Origin: Saprospiraceae bacterium
Lineage (GTDB): Bacteria > Bacteroidota > Bacteroidia > Chitinophagales > Saprospiraceae
Reading direction: 5' to 3'
Assembly: GCA_016710585.1 (NCBI GenBank)
Contig: JADJVN010000006.1
Coordinates: 186,001 to 250,000 of the forward strand
DNA: 64,000 nt
A program made the translations under genes and the position numbers. Of the stretch, positions 56,204 to 64,000 are shown in pieces; position 1 is the stretch's first letter; the number at the start of each line of letters is the position of its first letter. The notes under the pieces were generated by a model. That model was not told where the DNA came from, did no database searches, and was given only the letters and a program-made list of their open reading frames with translations.

Positions 56204-56796
56204 TCATTTTCTAAAATTTTTAGTAGCGAGGTCTTTCCTGATACGACTCAAACTTTCTGGCGTAATACCTAGATAAGAAGCCACCATAATCAAGGGAACC
56301 CTCAATAATAAATCAGGATACATCTTGACAAAATCGAGATATCGCTGTTCTGCAGTAGCACTTAAAAGTTGATTTATTCTATTTTGAAGATTTCTTATGT
56401 GATTGTGCAATAACTTATTGTTAAATTCTAGGAACGATGCATTGATTTTGGATAATTTAAGCAGTGATTGTTCTTCTATCATAATCAAAACAGAATCTTC
56501 GATGGCTTGAAAATAATAGAGTGAAGGTTTATTAAAATACAAACTTTCACGATCTGACAAAAACCAATTCTCAGGCGCAAACTGAATCACATGTTCCTTC
56601 CCCTTTTCATCAATAGAATATTGACGCATCAATCCTGATTCCACAAAAAAACATGATGACAAAGTGCTCCTTGTTGTAGAATATACTCCCCTCTCTTTAA
56701 TCGTTTCAATTTACAATTTGCAGAAAGGAGTTCCACTTCCTGTGTAGTAATGTCAACATTAGAAGTCAAGTAAGTGGTTAAACTAAAATTATTCAT
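56204..56796 (-). CDS. Crp/Fnr family transcriptional regulator (frameshifted)
   Basis: About 196 aa when repaired. The N-terminal frame from the ATG at 56794-56796 (MNNFSLTTYLTSNVDI..RLKRGEYILQQGALCHHV) is the start of a cyclic-nucleotide-binding fold. It loses frame at the seven-A run at 56645-56651. Adding one base gives '..HHVFFVESGLMRQY' and continues in the long frame. That carries the rest of the cNMP domain, the dimer helix ('LHNHIRNLQNRINQLLSATAEQRY') and a winged helix with 'VPLIMVASYLGITPESLSRIRKDL'. The small Bacteroidota type often regulates one neighbouring gene, here probably pirin. No ligand is assigned. Confidence 0.82.
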
Positions 56797-57346
56797 ACTT
56801 AGTATACACTGTTCATTTGATGAAAGAAAACAAAGGATCTATATGATTCAAAGGTAAATATGATGATATAAATTGAATTATATGCTAAAACTAAAATAAT
56901 AAATTTGAAACAAAGAATAAATTTTAATCCAGCTAAATTTTCTATGAGTTGATTAATTCGAAACTCAGTTAAATTCTCTTGAAGTTGAGGACTTATAACG
57001 AGGACTCCAAATTGAAATATTGAGGTATTGGAAACTGATTTCTTAACATTTAACATTTGGTAATCTGCCAATTGAATTATAAAAAATTAATAAACTGTGT
57101 AAATTTATGTGACTTGCAAAGTACGGAGCTTAAAATAGTATTTTTACATTAAAATTTAATATGTAAAAAATGCTTTCATTTAAAATAATATTCAAAAATG
57201 TCTTATATTAAATAGAAATTTATCAATAAAAAGATACTAGTTATCGGAATAAATAATTAAATTTGCTTAATACAAAAGAGTCTTTTTGATATGTATGATA
57301 TAAAATGGAAGATCGGTTTCATCAGGTTCTTGCTCCAACAGTATTT
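56797..57346. other. AT-rich intergenic region with an unsupported minus-strand frame
   Basis: Holds an open minus-strand frame (56799-57056, start ATG at 57054) of ~85 codons whose product has a hydrophobic C-terminal half but no recognisable family or promoter. The rest shows no repeat or hairpin that I can support. The stretch may contain remains of a lost gene. Confidence 0.35.
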
Positions 57347-57354
57347 TACTTTTG
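57347..57354 (+). promoter_or_regulatory. -7 element (TACTTTTG) before tandem copy 1
   Basis: Exact TAnnTTTG match about 87 nt upstream of the copy 1 ATG. It lies just outside the repeated unit, so copy 1 uses a different promoter from copies 2 and 3. Confidence 0.4.
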
Positions 57355-57440
57355 GATAAAAATAAATTGACTCATTTTGTAAATATCATAAAATTGATAG
57401 ACCAAAAAGGAAATATTCAAGTGATTAAAGTTCTTGTTCC

Positions 57441-58963
57441 ATGAAATTAGTAAAAATAATTTTTTAATTATTTTTAATCTTATCTCAAATCATGCCACTA
57501 CACAGTGGCATGATTTGAATTGGGTTTTAGGATATAAGAAACCATTTATGTCTGTAAGACCATTTCCTGACCCCAATCAAGGTATTCTAGTTTTAAATTT
57601 TCAAAATTCAAAATTTGATAGTAGTCTTTACTTTGTAAATAGCACCGCTTGGATGAGTTTTACCACAAATTGTATTTCTGATAAAAATGGTAAGTTATTA
57701 TTTTATACAGATGGCTGCACAATATTTAATCAAAAACATGGAGTAGTTAAAAATGGCGATACAATTAATCCAGGCGTATTGTGGGAAAGATTTGTGGGGC
57801 ATGGATATCCTATAGATTTTGGAGCAATATTTTTACCAAAACCAAATTCAGATCACGAATATTATCTTTTTCATAAACGCTATCTGCTTGGAATGAAAAA
57901 AAATGGAAGAGAGTGGAGCAATTATGTAGATCAATTGTTTTATTCTAAAATTGATCTTACATCATTTTATCCTGAAGGAATTTGTATTGAGAAAAATCAA
58001 ACTGTTTTTAAAAGTGTATTAAGTGATAGTGAACTAGATGCAGTATTACATGCGAATGGAAGAGATTATTGGATAGTCACTAAAGAATCAGTCAATCCAG
58101 TATTTCATTTTACATTACTGGATCCTTTAGGACCAAGATTACACCATTCACAAAAAATAGGCATTTCTTATGCAACTGAGGATGCTAATGGCAATTGTGT
58201 CTTTAGTTCTAATGGTGATTACTTTGCTCGAATATTACCTCAAGATGGTATTGAATTATTCAGATTTGATCGATGTGAAGGCAGATTTTATGATCCCATC
58301 TCATTGCCCTTCTTAGATACTTCCAGCGTCTTCGGTAGTGTCGAATTCTCACCATCTGGAGAATATCTTTATGTGAATTCTTACAATAAGATATGGCAAT
58401 ATCATGTTCCTACCATTCGGTCTTCTCAGCCAATACTTGTCGCAGAATGGGATGGCTTGATTTACTTTGGAGCTTGGAGTACAAGTTTTTTTAGAGGAAA
58501 ACGTGCAGCAGATGGTAAAATTTACTATAGTGTCTTTGGATCGAATGGATTTACTTTGTCTGTGATACATGAACCAGATAAAAAAGGATTGGATTGTAAT
58601 GTGGAACAGCACGGTATTATCTTGTCTTCCTTAACTGAAGGCACATTACCTTTTTTTCCTAATTATAGACTAGGGCCTTTAAAAGGGAGTAGTTGTGATA
58701 CAATCATTACTTCTAGTCATGAATACATAAAGCAAGAGAAATATTTTGTAGATGCTAATTCCATCTTGCGATCCAACGCATGGAATCCAACTGAAAAACT
58801 ACAACTGGAAATCATCAGCTCAGAAGGAAAAATAGTAAGCAAAGAATTAATCAATTTTCAACATAGTCATAAATTAAAACTGGATCATTTGAGCTCTGGA
58901 GTTTATTACTTAAAAATCACTAATACATCTGGAGATACTCAAACATTAAAAATGATGCGGTGA
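57441..58963 (+). CDS. T9SS-exported propeller-like protein, tandem copy 1 (signal peptide frameshifted)
   Basis: About 507 aa if read like copies 2 and 3. The ATG at 57441 starts MKLVKIIF, but the T run at 57460-57465 has six bases where copy 2 has seven, so the frame hits TAA after nine codons. The rest of the gene is open. A TTG at 57434 in the shifted frame would give a still hydrophobic N-terminus (FLIIFNLISNHATTQ), so some export may persist. The body has family landmarks 'SDKNGKLLFYTDGCTIF', 'HANGRDYWIVTK', 'FSPSGEYLYVNS', 'AADGKIYYSV' and 'LPFFPNYRLGPLKGS', plus a short type A-like sorting domain. It lacks the PKD domain of the 39-41 kb relatives. Confidence 0.78.
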
Positions 58964-59126
58964 TGTAGGAATGCAATGTACTGATTTAATGAAAAAATGC
59001 AGTTGATAAGGAATCGTAATAGCAAAAAAATCGTATCACCCTAATTGATTTTGATAGAAACATCCGCTTTTACAATACACCAAATAAATATATAAAAAAA
59101 TACATACAATTAATCTAATTAATAAC

Positions 59127-59134
59127 TAGATTTG
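59127..59134 (+). promoter_or_regulatory. -7 element (TAGATTTG) for tandem copy 2
   Basis: Exact match 69 nt upstream of the ATG at 59204, in the spacer between units 1 and 2; the same octamer occurs before copy 3. Confidence 0.5.
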
Positions 59135-59203
59135 TCAAAAACAAAATATCATAAAATTGATAGACCAAAAAGGAAATATTCAAGTGATTAAAGTTCTTGT
59201 TCC

Positions 59204-60727
59204 ATGAAATTAATAAAAATAATTTTTTTAATTATTTTTAATCTTATCTCAAATCATGCCACTACACAGTGGCATGATTTGAATTGGGTTTTAGGATATG
59301 GCCAACCATTTATGTCTGTAAGACCATTTCCTGACCCCAATCAAGGTATTCAAGTTTTAAATTTTCAAAATTCAAAATTTGATAGTAGTCTTTACTTTGT
59401 AAATAGCACCGCTTGGATGAGTTTTACCACAAATTGTATTTCTGATAAAAATGGTAAGTTATTATTTTATACAGATGGCTGTACAATATTTAATCAAAAA
59501 CATGAAGTGGTTAAAAATGGCGATACAATTAATCCAGGCGTTTTATGGAACAGATTTGTAGGGCATGGATATCCAATTGAGAATGGGGCTATATTTCTTC
59601 CAAAGCCAAATTCTGATCATGAATATTATCTTTTTCATAAACGCTATCTGCTTGGAATGAAAAAAAATGGAAGAGAGTGGAGTAACTATATAGATCGATT
59701 GTTTTACTCTAAAATTGATATTACTCCAGCTTATCCAGATGGAATTTGTGTGGCAAAAAATGAAACAGTGTTTGAAAGCATTATTGGTGATAGTGAACTT
59801 AATGCAGTATTACATGCGAATGGAAGAGATTATTGGATAGTCACAAAAGAATCCGTAAATCCAATATTTCATTTTACATTACTCGATCCTTCAGGACCGA
59901 GATTACACCATTCACAAAAAATAGGCATATCTTATGCAACAGTGGATGCCAATGGAAATTGTGTCTTTAGTTCTAATGGCGATTACTTTGCTAGAATACT
60001 ACCACAAGATGGTATTGAATTATTCAGATTTGATCGATGTGAAGGCAGATTTTATGATCCCGTTTCATTGCCATTTTTAGATACTTCCAGTGTTTTTGGT
60101 AGTATAGAGTTCTCTCCATCTGGAGAATATCTTTATGTGAATACATACAATAAGATATGGCAATATCATGTTCTTACCATTCGGTCTTCTCAGCCAATAC
60201 TTGTCGCAGAGTGGGATGGCTTGGTCTATTTTGGAGCTTGGAGCACAAGTTTTTATACTGGTAGATGTGCAGCAGATGGTAAAATTTATTATAGTGTCTT
60301 TGGATCGAATGGATTTACTTTATCTGTGATACATGAACCAGATAAAAAAGGATTGGATTGTAATGTGGAACAGCACGGTATTATCTTGTCTTCCTTAACT
60401 GAAGGTACATTACCTTTTTTTCCAAATTATAGACTGGGGCCTTTAAAAGGGAGTAGTTGTGATACAATCATTACTTCAAGTCATGAGTATATCAAGCAAG
60501 AGAATTATTTTGTAGATGCTAATTCCATCTTGCGATCCAACGCATGGAATCCAACTGAAAAACTACAACTGGAAATCATCAGCTCAGAAGGAAAAATAGT
60601 AAGCAAAGAATTAATCTATTTTCAATATAGTCATCAATTAAAAATGGATCATTTGAGCTCTGGAGTTTATTACTTAAAAATCACTAATACATCTGGAGAT
60701 ACTCAAACATTAAAAATGATGCGTTAA
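59204..60727 (+). CDS. T9SS-exported propeller-like protein, tandem copy 2 (intact)
   Basis: 507 aa with a full signal peptide (MKLIKIIFLIIFNLISNHATTQ). The propeller-like region spans ~23-430 with the landmarks listed for copy 1. The C-terminus is a type A-like sorting domain ('LQLEIISSEGKIVSKEL...LSSGVYYLKITN...LKMMR'). The N-terminal third matches copy 1, the middle matches copy 3, and the segment near residues 285-340 differs from both at synonymous sites. This is a mosaic typical of gene conversion. It is probably a surface or secreted protein; the binding partner is unknown. Confidence 0.85.
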   Translation: MKLIKIIFLIIFNLISNHATTQWHDLNWVLGYGQPFMSVRPFPDPNQGIQVLNFQNSKFDSSLYFVNSTAWMSFTTNCISDKNGKLLFYTDGCTIFNQKHEVVKNGDTINPGVLWNRFVGHGYPIENGAIFLPKPNSDHEYYLFHKRYLLGMKKNGREWSNYIDRLFYSKIDITPAYPDGICVAKNETVFESIIGDSELNAVLHANGRDYWIVTKESVNPIFHFTLLDPSGPRLHHSQKIGISYATVDANGNCVFSSNGDYFARILPQDGIELFRFDRCEGRFYDPVSLPFLDTSSVFGSIEFSPSGEYLYVNTYNKIWQYHVLTIRSSQPILVAEWDGLVYFGAWSTSFYTGRCAADGKIYYSVFGSNGFTLSVIHEPDKKGLDCNVEQHGIILSSLTEGTLPFFPNYRLGPLKGSSCDTIITSSHEYIKQENYFVDANSILRSNAWNPTEKLQLEIISSEGKIVSKELIYFQYSHQLKMDHLSSGVYYLKITNTSGDTQTLKMMR

Positions 60728-60890
60728 TTTAGGAATGCAATGTACTGATTTAATGAAAAAATGCAGTTGATAAGGAATCGTAATAGCAAAAAAATCGTAT
60801 CACCCTAATTGATTTTGATAGAAACATCCGTTTTTAAAATACACCAAATAAATATATAAAAAAATAGAAATAATGAATCAAAAAAATAAC

Positions 60891-60898
60891 TAGATTTG
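60891..60898 (+). promoter_or_regulatory. -7 element (TAGATTTG) for tandem copy 3
   Basis: Exact match 70 nt before the ATG at 60969, at the same position in the unit as for copy 2. Confidence 0.5.
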
Positions 60899-60968
60899 TC
60901 TAAAACCAAAATATCATAAAATTGATAGACCAAAAAGGAAATATTCAAGTGATTAAAGTTCTTGTTCC

Positions 60969-62492
60969 ATGAAATTAATAAAAATAATTTCTTTAATTAT
61001 TTTTAATCTTATCTCAAATCATGCCACTACACAGTGGCATGATTTGAATTGGATTTTGGGAGATGGGCATTATTTTATTAGTAATAAACCATGGCCCTTT
61101 CCAAATCAAAGTATTGTGCAACTTAATTTTCGCAATTCACAGCTAGATACAAGCATGATCCATAAGATTAATGACTCACAAATGAGTTTTACCACAAATT
61201 GTATTTCTGATAAAAATGGTGAGCTACTATTTTATACAGATGGAAGCAGGATATTTAATCGTAAACATGAAATACTTAAAAATGGCGATACAATTAATCC
61301 AGGCATTTTATGGAACAGATTTGTGGGGCATGGATATCCCATGATAAATGGTGCATTATTTCTTCCAAAGCCAAATTCTGATCATGAATATTATCTCTTT
61401 CATAAACGCTATCTGCTTGGAATGAAAAAAAATGGAAGAGAGTGGAGTAACTATATAGATCGATTGTTTTACTCTAAAATTGATATTACTCCAGCTTATC
61501 CAGATGGAATTTGTGTGGCAAAAAATGAAACAGTGTTTGAAAGTATTATAGGTGATGGAGAACTTAATGCAGTATTACATGCAAATGGAAGAGACTATTG
61601 GATAGTCACAAAAGAATCCGTAAATCCAATATTTCATTTTACATTACTCGATCCTTCAGGACCGAGATTACACCATTCGCAAAAAATAGGCATATCTTAT
61701 GCAACAGTAGATGCCCATGGTAATTGTGTCTTTAGTTCTAATGGCGATTACTTTGCTCGAATACTACCTGAAGATGGCATTGAATTATTTCGATTTGATC
61801 GATGTGAAGGCAGATTTTATGATCCCATCTCATTGCCCTTCTTAGATACTTCCAGCGTCTTCGGCAGTGTCGAATTCTCACAATCCGGAGAATATCTTTA
61901 TGTGAATTCTTACAATAAGATATGGCAATATCATGTTCCCACCATTCGTTCTTCTCAGCCAATACTAGTCGCAGAATGGGATGGCTTGATCTACTTTGGA
62001 GCTTGGAGCACAAGTTTTTACACTGGTAGACTTGCTGCTGATGGTAAAATTTATTATAGTGTCTTTGGATCGAATGGATTTACTTTATCTGTGATTCATG
62101 AACCAGATAAAAAAGGATTGGATTGTAATGTGGAACAGCACGGTATTATCTTGTCTTCCTTAACTGAAGGTACATTACCTTTTTTTCCAAATTATAGACT
62201 AGGGCCTTTAAAAGGGAGTAGTTGTGATACAATCGTAACTTCTAGTCATGAGTATATTAAGCAAGAGAATTATTTTGTAGATGCTAATTCCATCTTGCGA
62301 TCCAACGCATGTAATCCAACTGAAAAACTACAACTGGAAATCATCAGCTCAGAAGGAAAAATAGTAAGCAAAGAATTAATCTATTTTCAACATAGTTATC
62401 AATTAAAAATAGATCATTTAAGCTCAGGTATTTATTACTTAAAAATAACTAATACATCAGGAGATACTCAAACATTAAAAATGATGCGTTGA
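60969..62492 (+). CDS. T9SS-exported propeller-like protein, tandem copy 3 (intact, divergent first blade)
   Basis: 507 aa, the same architecture as copy 2. Residues ~28-125 are strongly diverged ('DGHYFISNKPWPFPNQSIVQLNF' replaces 'YGQPFMSVRPFPDPNQGIQVLNF'), while the signal peptide before it and almost everything after it are nearly identical. Residues ~145-210 equal copy 2, and the 285-340 region equals copy 1. The divergent segment may be the variable, ligand-facing part. One substitution in the sorting region (NACNP for NAWNP) introduces a Cys. Confidence 0.85.
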   Translation: MKLIKIISLIIFNLISNHATTQWHDLNWILGDGHYFISNKPWPFPNQSIVQLNFRNSQLDTSMIHKINDSQMSFTTNCISDKNGELLFYTDGSRIFNRKHEILKNGDTINPGILWNRFVGHGYPMINGALFLPKPNSDHEYYLFHKRYLLGMKKNGREWSNYIDRLFYSKIDITPAYPDGICVAKNETVFESIIGDGELNAVLHANGRDYWIVTKESVNPIFHFTLLDPSGPRLHHSQKIGISYATVDAHGNCVFSSNGDYFARILPEDGIELFRFDRCEGRFYDPISLPFLDTSSVFGSVEFSQSGEYLYVNSYNKIWQYHVPTIRSSQPILVAEWDGLIYFGAWSTSFYTGRLAADGKIYYSVFGSNGFTLSVIHEPDKKGLDCNVEQHGIILSSLTEGTLPFFPNYRLGPLKGSSCDTIVTSSHEYIKQENYFVDANSILRSNACNPTEKLQLEIISSEGKIVSKELIYFQHSYQLKIDHLSSGIYYLKITNTSGDTQTLKMMR

Positions 62493-62647
62493 TGTAGGAG
62501 CACTATTAAAAATAAGCCGAATCAAAGAAAAGCTATACCAAGCATCCTAAGTTTCTAAATAAAAGATTAGAACCTGGAACTTTTGGAACAATCAAATCAG
62601 AAGATCAAACAAATATACAAATCATATATTGAGAAATTAATTTTCAC

Positions 62648-62655
62648 TATATTTG
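62648..62655 (+). promoter_or_regulatory. -7 element (TATATTTG) for the esterase gene
   Basis: Exact match 19 nt upstream of the ATG at 62675, with a TTG about 17 nt further upstream that fits the -33 element. Confidence 0.55.
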
Positions 62656-62674
62656 TGAACAAAAATTACCCCAT

Positions 62675-63886
62675 ATGAAATCAAATTTATTTTACCTCGT
62701 TCTGTTTTTATTGCCCTTATCCATATTTGGAAATAGCTTTAACACATCAATCAATTCACATAATGCATGTGTTAATGGCAAGCTTAAAAAAACGATCCTC
62801 GTGGATGGATTTACGAGAGAATACATTATTCACGTTCCTGTAATCTATGATCACAGTATTCAAGTTCCTTTAGTTTTTATGCTTCATGGGACAGGAGGTA
62901 GCGGTGATGACTTTTATGAGAATCATGGCTGGAAGGAACTCAGTGAGAAAGAAAATTTTATAGTGGTCTACCCTTCTGCTTTGCGCTATCGAATCTTCAC
63001 TGATGGAGAAAATAAGACGATCACAAAGTGGAATACAAGTCCTGATGCAGAATGGGTATTCCAAGCAGGTGAAACAGGTGCAGATGATATTAAATTCTTG
63101 CGCAGGATCATTGAAGAAATGAAGCAAGATTACAAAATCGATGCAAAAAGAATATACTTGAATGGCTTCTCTAATGGCGGTGCCATGGCATCAAAGTGTG
63201 CTGTAGAAATGAGTGATGTACTCGCAGCTGTAGCAGAAAATGCAGCATCATTTTACATCGACACAGTGTACATTCCAAAGCGAAAATTGCCTGTCCTATT
63301 CCAAGTGGGAAATAAAGATTACGGCCCAGGAAATATTGGACCAGAAATCCCTCTAATCTACCTTGATACACTATTATCACAAGCTGGAATTCCAATTCAA
63401 AATGGCAAGCATTTTAGAATAGCGAATAATCATATACGCAATTTTAATTTGCAATCGAGTTATACTATCGTGGGAGATACAAACCAAGTAGTCGTTGCAA
63501 CTTACCTCCCTAAAAATCCTGGACCCGGAACTGGATATGAATTCAAATTTATTCTAGTCAAAGCCTTAGCACATGCCTACCCCAATGGTGAAAATCATTT
63601 TTTTGATGCGCCGAAGGTTCATTGGAATTGGATGCAGAAATTTATGTTAGAAAATACAGTCGCAACAAAAGATGAAAAAAACGAGGCTCTTGAACTCGTT
63701 TCATTTTATCCTAATCCAAGTCAGAACAAGATCCAATTTGATACCATGACAGAATGGAATATCATGAATCTAAATGGAGAATCGATCAAAAAAGGCTTTG
63801 GCAATGAAATTGATATTTCAAATTTGCCACCAGCCATTTATTTCCTTAAAATGGAAAACAAACTGAGAAAATTAATTAAAAATTAA
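62675..63886 (+). CDS. Secreted CE1/PHB-depolymerase-like esterase with T9SS type A domain
   Basis: 403 aa. Signal peptide MKSNLFYLVLFLLPLSIFGN, then an alpha/beta-hydrolase of the LpqC/poly(3-hydroxybutyrate) depolymerase family: oxyanion loop 'MLHGTGGSGDDF', nucleophile Ser166 in 'LNGFSNGGAM', acid near 'LPVLFQVGNKDYG', and His in 'ALAHAYPNGEN' (usually HxWPG). The C-terminus is a short type A sorting domain ('VSFYPNPSQNKIQFD...LPPAIYFLKM'). Feruloyl-esterase and PHB-depolymerase members look alike, so the substrate is open. The protein stands alone downstream of the tandem array. Confidence 0.88.
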   Translation: MKSNLFYLVLFLLPLSIFGNSFNTSINSHNACVNGKLKKTILVDGFTREYIIHVPVIYDHSIQVPLVFMLHGTGGSGDDFYENHGWKELSEKENFIVVYPSALRYRIFTDGENKTITKWNTSPDAEWVFQAGETGADDIKFLRRIIEEMKQDYKIDAKRIYLNGFSNGGAMASKCAVEMSDVLAAVAENAASFYIDTVYIPKRKLPVLFQVGNKDYGPGNIGPEIPLIYLDTLLSQAGIPIQNGKHFRIANNHIRNFNLQSSYTIVGDTNQVVVATYLPKNPGPGTGYEFKFILVKALAHAYPNGENHFFDAPKVHWNWMQKFMLENTVATKDEKNEALELVSFYPNPSQNKIQFDTMTEWNIMNLNGESIKKGFGNEIDISNLPPAIYFLKMENKLRKLIKN

Positions 63887-64000
63887 TTAGGGTCTGCTCA
63901 AAAACTATATTCTCATTATAAATGTCTTTTAAGTTAGATTCTTTATTTTTATATGCAAGATTTCTAATAATAATAATCAAAAAATCATGCACTTCTTTTG
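63887..64000. other. Window edge with a possible insertion-sequence-like end
   Basis: Directly after the esterase stop is GGGTCTGCTCAAAAAC, which resembles the outer ends of some IS inverted repeats. A minus-strand frame (ending FEQTLINF) is open to the window edge. The window is too short to decide. Confidence 0.25.

Larger units (their letters stand above)
57384..62495 (+). repeat. Tandem triplication, unit about 1.76 kb
   Basis: Three head-to-tail units start at about 57384, 59147 and 60909 with the same leader (CATAAAATTGATAGACC...GTTCTTGTTCC before the ATG). Each carries one T9SS propeller gene. The spacer after copies 1 and 2 is also shared (GATTTAATGAAAAAATGCAG and following). Sequence similarity in the third unit stops just after its stop codon. 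Confidence 0.9.

Noticed and set aside
56799..57056. Minus-strand ORF of ~85 codons as a gene
   Set aside because: No recognisable family, promoter or plausible domain; composition is what AT-rich DNA gives by chance.
57384..62495. CRISPR-like or short-repeat array
   Set aside because: The repeats are whole 1.76-kb gene units, not short direct repeats with spacers; no cas genes are present.
1..64000. tRNA or rRNA genes
   Set aside because: No stretch with a T-loop GGTTCRA plus matching acceptor stems, and no conserved rRNA segments, was found by eye; a covariance search would be needed to exclude weak candidates.

Overview
The window is a chromosomal segment from a member of the Bacteroidota, most likely a Saprospiraceae-type (Saprospiria) bacterium. 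The DNA is AT-rich. Many predicted exported proteins end in type IX secretion system (T9SS) sorting domains, mostly type A with a Y/F-PNP start and one type B 'gliding-associated' domain. SprB/PKD-type repeats are present, Shine-Dalgarno sites are nearly absent, and at least 18 genes have the Bacteroidota -7 promoter element TAnnTTTG just upstream. No rRNA, tRNA or CRISPR array was seen.

Layout. 1-8 kb: end of an M16 peptidase-like gene, a T9SS-exported reprolysin-like metallopeptidase split by a frameshift, small proteins, a DUF1761 membrane protein and an SGNH-like secreted protein. 8-16.6 kb: a minus-strand cluster reading ECF sigma factor, inner-membrane/beta-barrel protein, lipoprotein, Reeler-like T9SS protein, type B SprB-repeat protein, CotH/lamin-tail protein. 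It looks like a cell-surface regulon headed by its own sigma factor. 16.7-22.4 kb: GT4 glycosyltransferase, M36 fungalysin-type protease, PlsC-type acyltransferase. 22.5-32.3 kb: miaA, an operon of OmpA-like coiled-coil lipoprotein, M43 protease and DUF6438 lipoprotein, then a GNAT/FemAB-like protein, a degenerate histidine phosphatase and valS (frameshifted).

32.4-42.1 kb is a degenerate accessory region. It holds a broken DUF6055 gene, a multiply frameshifted T9SS gene, and a tandem pair of propeller-PKD-T9SS genes (one decayed, one intact). All are separated by a family of short intergenic repeats. 42.2-51.4 kb: tadA and guaB diverging from close promoters, a secreted CHAT-TPR caspase-like protein beside a catalytically dead subtilase-like lipoprotein, metG and DUF4256. 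51.5-56.8 kb: a haem/transferrin-type TonB receptor, a small membrane protein, an FMN reductase, pirin and a Crp/Fnr regulator. 57.4-62.5 kb: three tandem, nearly identical T9SS propeller genes whose sequence is a mosaic, as expected from gene conversion. They are related to the 37-41 kb pair. 62.7-63.9 kb: a secreted CE1/PHB-depolymerase-like esterase.

A striking general property is that at least nine genes are interrupted by 1-2 nt indels, often in A/T runs, including the essential valS. Some are probably sequencing or assembly errors. Others, where stop codons or many indels accumulate, look like true decay. One homopolymer difference, in the signal peptide of tandem copy 1, could be an on/off polymorphism.
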